Shown here in pieces: positions 7,262-13,036 of a stretch of 13,036 nt of DNA (position 1 is the first letter of the stretch; each line of letters starts with the position of its first letter). Source of the stretch: an uncultured Methanomassiliicoccales archaeon. GTDB lineage: Archaea; Thermoplasmatota; Thermoplasmata; SG8-5. The stretch is taken from contig CALKWP010000149.1 in the NCBI GenBank assembly GCA_938004075.1, positions 1 through 13,036 of the forward strand, written 5' to 3'. The position numbers and the translations under genes are program-made. The notes beneath the pieces were generated by a model. That model did no database searches and was not told the DNA's origin. It saw only the letters and a program-made list of their open reading frames with translations.

Positions 7262-8251
7262 TTAAATATCCCGGTGCCCCAGCACCAGGTCGCCGACTTC
7301 CGCCAGGTCATCAATCGTTGCCCAGACCCTGTCATTGAACGCCGCATTGGCCAGCGCTGCTTCTGTCAGTGCCTTCCTTGAGCGCTCATCATCCTGCCCC
7401 ACCTTTTTCAGGATCTTGGAAATGGCATCACCCACTTTCTTAGGCATGTCCACCCTGTTGACCAGGTCCCTGGCTCGCTTCACTCTGGCTGCGAAAGCTT
7501 CCATCTCACGGCGGTTTCGCTTGACAAAATCATCCGGGTCCTTGCGGTATGATTCAACACGCCTCACGATCTCAATCCTTTCCTCTATGTCCCGGATTGA
7601 TTGGACCTTTACGGACATGGAGAATCTTTCCATGACCTCAGGTTCCAGTTCTCCATCTTCCGGATTCATGGTGGCTATCACATTGAATCTGGCTGGATGC
7701 TTGAATTGGCCATGCTTTCCATCTGACTTATGCACCCCGGACTCCGATATGTCCAGGATGCTGTTCAGCATGTCCGGGTTGATTATGTTTGCTCTGGATA
7801 TCAGAAGGTACCCGCGGTTTGCCTGACCAACGAACCCGGGCTTCAGCCTGGACTGGCTGTCAAAGCCTCCGAAGACGCGCCTGTCCGAGGCTCCAATCGG
7901 AAGTTCGAGGAGCGGCAGCCTCTGGGGCGTATAGCTCAATTCCTCGATTGATGCCTTGCATTCCGCGCAAAGGCTCTGCTTGTTCCTGGGGTCACAATTG
8001 TACCCGCAGCCATTGACCATGTCGGCTTCGGGAAGTATGTCGCGAAGGCCTCTGGCCGAAGTGGATTTCCCTGTTCCAGCTTCCCCGATGAGAATGATAT
8101 TACCGATGGCCGGGCTGGATGCCACAAGGAGAAGCGCTTTCTTCATTATCTGCTGGCCCACGATTCCGACTATTGGGTAGGGTGGCAACTCCCTCTTCTT
8201 CCTGAATCGGGTAAGGTCGGTGAATGCCATGTCCATCTCGTCATCGCTCAT
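7262..8251 (-). CDS. Magnesium/cobalt chelatase-like AAA+ ATPase (ChlI/BchI family) with altered Walker B
   Basis: ChlI-type proteins are AAA+ rings that, with a VWA partner (ChlD), drive metal insertion into tetrapyrroles by a third, catalytic subunit. This 329-residue protein has the family layout: IVGQQ start, Walker A GEAGTGKS at 56-63, a CDP insert containing Cys82-x3-Cys86-x8-Cys95-x2-Cys98, an ANRGYLL strand, sensor-1 TMNPEDGEL (Asn196), arginine finger in EVMERF (Arg209) and a C-terminal helical lid. The Walker B Asp-Glu of ChlI is replaced by Ser152-Arg153, so ATP may be bound but poorly hydrolysed. A GTG at 8263 overlaps the upstream gene's stop, but ATG 8251 has GAGGTG (8256-8261) at a 4-nt spacing and is preferred. 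It is tightly coupled to the VWA gene. No ChlH/CobN is in view, so the substrate is unknown. Confidence 0.88.
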   Translation of the reverse strand: MSDDEMDMAFTDLTRFRKKRELPPYPIVGIVGQQIMKKALLLVASSPAIGNIILIGEAGTGKSTSARGLRDILPEADMVNGCGYNCDPRNKQSLCAECKASIEELSYTPQRLPLLELPIGASDRRVFGGFDSQSRLKPGFVGQANRGYLLISRANIINPDMLNSILDISESGVHKSDGKHGQFKHPARFNVIATMNPEDGELEPEVMERFSMSVKVQSIRDIEERIEIVRRVESYRKDPDDFVKRNRREMEAFAARVKRARDLVNRVDMPKKVGDAISKILKKVGQDDERSRKALTEAALANAAFNDRVWATIDDLAEVGDLVLGHRDI

Positions 8252-8259
8252 CAAGCACC

Positions 8260-11028
8260 TCACGCGTATTGCAGGACCATGTTCCTGATGGACTCTGCCA
8301 GTTCCTCCCTTTTATCCTTATCTGCTGATATTGTCAGCGGTATGACGACCTGTGCGGATTTCACGATGTCCATGTCAGTCACGCGGCGCTCGCCCCTGAG
8401 TGCGCACATGCTCTTCGCGACGCTCTCGATGCGGAACTCGCTGCTGTTGCCTTCCACATTGAATTCGGCGCACATCCTGGCTATGAGGTCGAGCTGCGCA
8501 TCTGTTATTTCAACTTCCGGCATGAGCTTCTGGCCATCCAGCACGCTGTTGATTGCCGCTTCCTTTCCTCCCAGTATCTTTGTGTCGAAGAGCTCCGGCT
8601 TTGAGCCGAATTCTTCGAGATAGCATAGGGCCTTCACCCGGACGAGCACGTGGTCCTCCGGAGTGGCCTCCATGAGTATCCCCAGCCTGTCCGATAGAAG
8701 CGGGTGCAATTCCGCTTCTGGATCCTCAACAGTGGCTACGAGCAGTATCCGGCACGGCTGTTCCACGACTTTTCCATCTCTCTCCACAGAATTCTTTCCC
8801 GTGGCCAGCGTGCTTGCGAGAGCAGTTTCCACGTCATGCTCCAGGGTGTCGATGTTCTCAACGAACATTATCCCGCGGTGCGCCCTTGTGAGAAGGTTCG
8901 GCTTGACGACATAGTTCACGAATACGCTGCCCCTCAATCCTTCGAGTGTTACGTTCTTCGGAAGGAATACAACAGGCAGCTTCTGCTTCTCGATGACCAT
9001 GCGGTCATACTCGTAATCCAGCCTGCACCTGGCGCAGAACTCTTCCGGTCTCGTTGGGTCGCATCCCACAGTGCAGCCTTTTGCAACATCAATGGAGAAT
9101 TCCATCTCTTGAAGGTATCTGAGGGCGCTCCTCACCGAGTCTGTGTCAAAGCCGCGAATCAGAGCGCCGCCCATGTCTTCCATGGACACCAATAACAGCA
9201 ATATCTTGTCCTTCAGAACCTCGGCCTCGGCAACCGCATGCGCAATGCCCAAAAATGGTTTCAGCACCTGTGGGATTTCCATCTCCATATCGCCCTCGGC
9301 TTTGAAATGCCTTTTCATGACCGAGATAGCTTCGGCAGCGTCCCTCTCGCCAACCTGAGCTGAAAAATTTCTCGCTGCCATGACCTTGGCCAGCCCTTTC
9401 AATTTATCAGGGAAGCATTCCTCGCGGCTGAGTTCCGTGGAATACATGTCCAGTGCGCGGTCCAGTATCTCCGGGATTGTGATGTCATGCATGACCTTTC
9501 TCGCTTTGAGGTAGTTGATCATCCATTCCTTCCTTATCCTGTCCAGCTTGGTCTTGAAGTTCGAAGGGTCCGCGTCATACTCCTTCCCGTACTGGATTGC
9601 CTTCGTCCTGTATTGCAGATCGTCGAAGTCGCCGGACTTCACGAACAGCGTGATCTGGTCTTCCAGCTCCTTCTGGACCTTGGCGCCGTCCTTGCTCAGC
9701 GTGCCGACAACAGAGAATTTGCAGGGGAATGTCATACTCCTACCGTTCTTCTCCAGGGTGTATGAGCGGTCCCTCAGGGTCCTTGCTATTACCCTGGCCA
9801 CGTCCTTGTTCAGCAGATCGATGTTCTCTATGAAAAGTATTCCGCGGTTCGCTTCCTTCAGCTTGCTGGTTGTGGCGACGAACCTGATGTAGATGTCGCC
9901 CATCATCTCGGATGTCGTGTTCTCCTTGTCCAGCTGGACTATAGGAAATGTGCGCAGGGTCGTTTTTACCTCCGGGGCCTGCTCCGCATCCAGATATTTC
10001 AACCGGCAATAATGGCAGTAAGCATCCTTGTCTGCCGGGTCGCAGCCGACCGGGCAGTCGGATATTGCCCTGAATTCCAGCGAGAGGGAATCCACGAACT
10101 CAAGCACCTCCTTGACTGTGGCTTTGTCCGATGCCCTGAAAACAGCGCCCTTGAAATTCGGGTCCACCAGACCGATGGACACATACTCCAGGACCCTGTC
10201 GAACGACATCACGTCCTCTATTCTTATTGGCGTCTCTATAACATCGCCATGCTCCAGGTGGTAATACACCCCGCCGCAGAGGGCGGCCATCTCCTCAGCC
10301 AGCTTCGAGCCCGTCTTGGAGACATCGATTATCAGCGTCGGGATATGCGATTTTTCAATTGCGACGCAGGAGTCCTTGATTTCGGCCTCGATATCTTCGC
10401 CTGGAACGATGGGCATGTTCGCGGTGCCGTCGGTGACAACTATCAGAAGTGGATTGGTGTCCTTCTCTATCCTGAGCTTGGACCTGAGGTTCTCCAGGCC
10501 CTCGCGCAACCCCGCGGCCAGCGGTGTTGTCCCTCCGAACTCAAGCTTCTCGATGTACTGCTTGCCCTTGTCGATGCTTGATGTGAAAGGAAGAACAACC
10601 TCGGCACTCCTGCCGTAACAACTTACCAGTGAAATGCGGTCGCGCTTCTGGTAAGCGTCAAGCATCATCTCGCCCAGCGCATCCTTGATGCCCTTCATCT
10701 TCGCGTCCATGACCATCGAGCTAGACGCGTCCAGGACCATGCAGATGAGCGTTGAAATCTTCCTGCGCCTGACTTTCTCGCGGTAATCGCGCTTCTTCAC
10801 CTCGATCTTGCCGCCCTGTGAATGCATGATGGCCGCTTTGATGGTAGGCAGAATGGCAATGTCGGTGACGTCAGAAGTCTTCGGCGGCCTGGATTTGAGA
10901 TACCTCCCTTGGCTGCCCACTGTCATGATGTCGGTGCGCCTGCCGCTTCTCACCACTCCAGTGACTATGCGCTTGGACTTCTGATGGAGAAGCGTACTCA
11001 TTACTTTCTTCAGGTCCCCCGACGACAT
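8260..11028 (-). CDS. VWA-domain protein with two degenerate ChlI-like AAA modules (ChlD-like, rearranged)
   Basis: The product has 922 residues. Residues about 40-272 match the C-terminal half of ChlD: a GRY...DIA...TIKAA segment, then a von Willebrand A domain with an intact MIDAS (DASSS 100-104, Thr in GGTTPL, TDG at 199-201). Two ChlI-like modules follow, at about 280-575 and 590-900. Each has a VDPNFKG- or MEDMGG-type strand before a ruined P-loop, a Cys-x3-Cys-x8-Cys-x2-Cys element (Cys325/329/338/341 and Cys652/656/665/668), and RGILFIENIDLL or RGIMFVENIDTL where ChlI has its Walker B strand. Neither module has a canonical P-loop or the sensor-1 Asn, so ATP hydrolysis is unlikely. In ordinary ChlD a single AAA module precedes the VWA domain; here the order is reversed and the module doubled. 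Its stop lies 8 bp before the preferred start of the ChlI-like gene. It probably assembles with that protein. Confidence 0.88.
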   Translation of the reverse strand: MSSGDLKKVMSTLLHQKSKRIVTGVVRSGRRTDIMTVGSQGRYLKSRPPKTSDVTDIAILPTIKAAIMHSQGGKIEVKKRDYREKVRRRKISTLICMVLDASSSMVMDAKMKGIKDALGEMMLDAYQKRDRISLVSCYGRSAEVVLPFTSSIDKGKQYIEKLEFGGTTPLAAGLREGLENLRSKLRIEKDTNPLLIVVTDGTANMPIVPGEDIEAEIKDSCVAIEKSHIPTLIIDVSKTGSKLAEEMAALCGGVYYHLEHGDVIETPIRIEDVMSFDRVLEYVSIGLVDPNFKGAVFRASDKATVKEVLEFVDSLSLEFRAISDCPVGCDPADKDAYCHYCRLKYLDAEQAPEVKTTLRTFPIVQLDKENTTSEMMGDIYIRFVATTSKLKEANRGILFIENIDLLNKDVARVIARTLRDRSYTLEKNGRSMTFPCKFSVVGTLSKDGAKVQKELEDQITLFVKSGDFDDLQYRTKAIQYGKEYDADPSNFKTKLDRIRKEWMINYLKARKVMHDITIPEILDRALDMYSTELSREECFPDKLKGLAKVMAARNFSAQVGERDAAEAISVMKRHFKAEGDMEMEIPQVLKPFLGIAHAVAEAEVLKDKILLLLVSMEDMGGALIRGFDTDSVRSALRYLQEMEFSIDVAKGCTVGCDPTRPEEFCARCRLDYEYDRMVIEKQKLPVVFLPKNVTLEGLRGSVFVNYVVKPNLLTRAHRGIMFVENIDTLEHDVETALASTLATGKNSVERDGKVVEQPCRILLVATVEDPEAELHPLLSDRLGILMEATPEDHVLVRVKALCYLEEFGSKPELFDTKILGGKEAAINSVLDGQKLMPEVEITDAQLDLIARMCAEFNVEGNSSEFRIESVAKSMCALRGERRVTDMDIVKSAQVVIPLTISADKDKREELAESIRNMVLQYA

Positions 11029-11056
11029 AAATGCACTTCACGACAATAAGCTTCTA

Positions 11057-11068
11057 TTAATTAATAAA
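11057..11068 (-). promoter_or_regulatory. TATA-like promoter of the VWA/ChlI-like pair
   Basis: On the minus strand TTTATTAATTAA lies about 30-36 bp upstream of the VWA ATG at 11028, giving a very short leader or none. A second match, CATATATAGC at 11092-11101, lies further upstream. These boxes sit in the 102-bp gap after corA and suggest that the pair is transcribed separately from corA. Confidence 0.45.
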
Positions 11069-11130
11069 GATTCTGATGCGCGGGCATATTGCTATATATG
11101 ATTGCTGAAGGCGATCCCTTTCATCCAGCG

Positions 11131-12060
11131 TCAGAGCAATTCCCTTCTCAGGAATAACAGAACTACAACGAAGCTGAGCCAGATGGAGAAAACTACCAGG
11201 AAAATGAACGCCAGAGGGTTGTCCTGCAATGGCAACCCGATGTTCATGCCATATATGCTGGCGATGAGGTTTGGAATCATCAGTATTATGGTTGTGGCCG
11301 TAAGGAATTTCATGACAATATTCAAGTTGTTGGATATTATCGAGGCAAATGCGTCCATCATCCCGCTCAGTATGTTGCTGTAGATGTTAGCCATGTCAAT
11401 GGCCTGCCTGGTCTCGATTATGACATCTTCCAGTATCTCGAGATCATCTTCGGTGAAGTTCTTCGCTTCGCTTTTCTGCAGCCTTTCCAGCATGAGCTCG
11501 TTGGAGCGCAGCGACGTGGTGAAGAAGACAAGGCTTTTTTCCAGGTTGAGAAGCTTGACCAGCGCCTCGTTCTTCAGGGATTTATGCAGCTCGTCTTCTG
11601 TCAGGTTGGTCTTGGAATTTATCCTCTCAAGGTAGGTCAGGTATAATTTTGATGCCTGGTAAGCAATTTGCATCACGAAACGGTTATTTTTCTCCAGACA
11701 GAGGTTCTTCACCCTCCCAGCAACGAACGGCTCCAGAACAGCAGTTTCCTGGTTTGAAACGGTTATTATCACATTTTCAGCCAAGATTATACCTAATGGC
11801 ATAGTGAAATATTCCACCTTGAGCCCCTCTTTAAAACAAGGCACCCTCATAATAATCAAGCGAACGCCATCTTCTGTCTCCACCCTGGCACGCTCATGTA
11901 TGTCAAGTGGGTCGGAAAGAAAATTTGATGGAATTGAGTATTTCCTGCTGAGCTCAGCAATCTCTTCAGAACTAGGGTTCACAAGACGTATCCAGCATGG
12001 GCTTTGAAAGCCATTCACGACTTGGAGCTTTCCCTCGTTGTTCGCGTATACTGACATCAT
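11131..12060 (-). CDS. corA: CorA-family divalent metal ion transporter
   Basis: CorA proteins are homopentameric channels for Mg2+ and in some cases Co2+ or Ni2+ uptake. The 309-residue product has a large cytosolic N-terminal alpha/beta domain, a long helical stalk (about 130-245), and two C-terminal membrane helices at about 249-269 and 281-303. The diagnostic YGMN selectivity motif lies at 270-273 between them, and a basic RREL tail follows the second helix. The ion specificity cannot be read from sequence. The first two codons are both ATG and no clear ribosome binding site is visible. A GGTTTTTTATC element (minus strand, 12119-12129) about 60 bp upstream could be its TATA box. It lies upstream of the chelatase-like pair on the same strand, 102 bp away. 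Confidence 0.94.
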   Translation of the reverse strand: MMSVYANNEGKLQVVNGFQSPCWIRLVNPSSEEIAELSRKYSIPSNFLSDPLDIHERARVETEDGVRLIIMRVPCFKEGLKVEYFTMPLGIILAENVIITVSNQETAVLEPFVAGRVKNLCLEKNNRFVMQIAYQASKLYLTYLERINSKTNLTEDELHKSLKNEALVKLLNLEKSLVFFTTSLRSNELMLERLQKSEAKNFTEDDLEILEDVIIETRQAIDMANIYSNILSGMMDAFASIISNNLNIVMKFLTATTIILMIPNLIASIYGMNIGLPLQDNPLAFIFLVVFSIWLSFVVVLLFLRRELL

Positions 12061-12118
12061 GCTGAGTCGCCGTCCTGAACATCATCTGAGTTAATCCCGG
12101 GGGTGAGACAGCATCTCC

Positions 12119-12129
12119 GATAAAAAACC
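12119..12129 (-). promoter_or_regulatory. T-rich element between the FAH-family gene and corA
   Basis: On the minus strand GGTTTTTTATC follows the FAH-family stop codon by about 25 bp and precedes the corA ATG by about 60 bp. It could be a TATA box for corA, giving a leader of some 35 nt, or the T-tract terminator of the upstream gene. The sequence does not decide between these. Confidence 0.3.
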
Positions 12130-12154
12130 TACCACATTCACTCGATTAAAATGA

Positions 12155-12811
12155 TTAGGCACTTCTGACATTGATGCGGAGTATGCCAATATTCCCGATT
12201 CCAGCCTCAACAGCATCCCCCGCGACTATTCTGGCTACGCCATCCGGGGTTCCGGTGGCGATGATGTCCCCTGCTTCCAGTGTCATGACCCCTGAGATTT
12301 GGGATATTATCTCGGGAATGGTGTATATCATCATTCCTGTGCTGGACCTCTGCCTGTCCTGGCCGTTCACTTTCAGCCAAATCTCCAGGTTGCGCGGGTC
12401 CTTTATCCGCGAAGCGGGGACCGCTTCCGATATGGGGGCGAAAGTGTCGAAACCCTTTGCAACCGTCCATGGTTTTCCCGCTTTCTTGGCCTTCGCCTGG
12501 AGGTCTCTTGCGGTGACGTCAATCATGATTGCATAACCAAGAACATGCTCCATGGCTTTCTCAACAGAAATTTTGCTGCCGGCTTTCCCGATCACAACGG
12601 CAAGCTCAACCTCATGGTGCACGTCGTTTGACTCAGTGGGTATGACTATGTCTTCTCCATCATGAATTATGGCCGTCCTGGGCTTCAGAAAGAACTCCGG
12701 CTTTTCCGTTGTCTGGCTGCCCATCTCCTCGGCATGGGCGCGGTAGCTGCGCAGAAGGCAAATGATCTTACCGACCCCGACCCTATTTCCTTCCAACATC
12801 ACAAATGTCAT
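12155..12811 (-). CDS. Fumarylacetoacetate hydrolase-family protein (FAHD1/acylpyruvase-like)
   Basis: The FAH family cleaves or decarboxylates beta-keto acids such as acylpyruvates, oxaloacetate and homoprotocatechuate-pathway intermediates, using a bound Mg2+ or Mn2+. The 218-residue length is that of the single-domain FAHD1-like group. Visible landmarks are the lid segment RSYRAHAEEM with a His26-x-x-Glu29 pair, KPRTA at 43-47, HHEVEL at 65-70 providing metal ligands Glu67 and Glu69, Asp98 in IDVTARDLQ, KGFDTFAP around 119-126, and the GDIIATGTPDGV block near the C-terminus. Catalytic and metal residues appear intact. The exact substrate cannot be assigned. ATG 12811 is used; a second ATG at 12799 is possible. 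The gene is divergent from the primase fragment, with an 81-bp gap that holds AT-rich, TATA-like stretches. Confidence 0.92.
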   Translation of the reverse strand: MTFVMLEGNRVGVGKIICLLRSYRAHAEEMGSQTTEKPEFFLKPRTAIIHDGEDIVIPTESNDVHHEVELAVVIGKAGSKISVEKAMEHVLGYAIMIDVTARDLQAKAKKAGKPWTVAKGFDTFAPISEAVPASRIKDPRNLEIWLKVNGQDRQRSSTGMMIYTIPEIISQISGVMTLEAGDIIATGTPDGVARIVAGDAVEAGIGNIGILRINVRSA

Positions 12812-12892
12812 GAGCCTCGGCAGGGAATGTGCGAAGACGATATTAACCTTTCATGCGGGAAACCTTAAAGACAAACAACGCATTTTGGGGGC

Positions 12893-12987
12893 ATGAACCT
12901 CCGGCTGCTAGCCCGGTACCCATTCCTCCCGGAAACATCGGCCTACCTGAAAGGCATCGGTATGGACCTGAACTCCCTGGTAAACAG
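12893..12987 (+). CDS. priL: Probable DNA primase large subunit (PriL), 5' fragment
   Basis: Only the first 31 codons and part of the next are genomic, beginning MNLRLLARYPFLPETSAYLK. The LARYPFLPE motif directly after the start is typical of archaeal PriL, the iron-sulfur regulatory subunit of the replicative primase. The fragment is too short to check any catalytic or cluster-binding residue, so this is a tentative identification. A weak GGGGG run lies just before the ATG. The reading frame continues past 12987 into adapter sequence, and that part must be ignored. Confidence 0.55.
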
Positions 12988-13036
12988 AGATCGGAAGAGC
13001 ACACGTCTGAACTCCAGCACGAATCACCATCTCGTA
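12988..13036. other. Illumina TruSeq adapter read-through (non-genomic)
   Basis: From 12988 the sequence reads AGATCGGAAGAGCACACGTC and continues as the standard Illumina read-1 3' adapter, with one T missing where the adapter reads CCAGTCAC (here CCAGCAC, ending at 13020). An 8-base index-like stretch follows at 13021-13028. The ATCTCGTA that comes next at 13029-13036 is the constant sequence after the index. This is a library artefact retained at the contig end. Biological sequence stops at about 12987. Confidence 0.98.

Noticed and set aside
10012..10581. 189-codon open frame on the plus strand opposite the VWA gene
   Set aside because: It is antisense to the conserved MIDAS-containing VWA domain and has no independent start signal or family resemblance.
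7262..11028. Chlorophyll biosynthesis locus
   Set aside because: Resemblance to ChlI/ChlD alone does not imply chlorophyll synthesis. No ChlH or other pigment gene is present, the domain order differs from ChlD, and key ATPase residues are altered.
12893..13036. Primase reading frame continuing to the contig end
   Set aside because: From 12988 the sequence is Illumina adapter, so the encoded residues beyond that point are not biological.

Overview
The window reads as archaeal chromosome, most likely euryarchaeal and probably Thermoplasmatota-related; the lineage is an inference. Support comes from an archaeal S12-S7-EF-2 operon with a diphthamide-type EF-2, an archaeal GINS (Gins51-type) subunit, a probable archaeal primase large-subunit start, TATA-box promoters and GGTG-type ribosome binding sites. 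Most of it is housekeeping sequence.

Layout. 1-275: AT-rich non-coding sequence with two identical 55-bp copies of a hairpin-bearing repeat at the contig end. 276-1556 (+): a protein with eight TPR-like repeats. 1557-2894 (-): adenylosuccinate lyase (PurB), abutting the TPR gene with no spacer. 2987-3634 (+): GINS subunit, divergent from purB. 3727-7171 (+): rps12-rps7-fusA operon with a TATA promoter upstream and a perfect stem-loop terminator downstream. 7262-11028 (-): a two-gene unit related to magnesium/cobalt chelatase motor subunits, a ChlI/BchI-like AAA+ protein and a 922-residue VWA protein. 11131-12060 (-): CorA metal transporter. 12155-12811 (-): fumarylacetoacetate hydrolase-family enzyme. 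12893-12987 (+): the first 31 codons of a probable DNA primase large subunit. 12988-13036: not genomic, but Illumina adapter read-through.

The most unusual locus is the chelatase-motor-like pair. The large protein carries an intact MIDAS-type VWA domain at its N-terminus followed by two degenerate ChlI-like modules, the reverse of the ChlD order and duplicated. The small partner keeps its P-loop but has Ser-Arg where ChlI has the Walker B Asp-Glu. All three ChlI-like modules carry the same Cys-x3-Cys-x8-Cys-x2-Cys element. No chelatase catalytic subunit (ChlH/CobN) is present, so the substrate is unknown. A CorA transporter lies just upstream on the same strand, but probably in a separate transcript.

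The remaining genes cover purine synthesis (purB), replication (GINS, probable primase) and translation (the ribosomal/EF-2 operon).
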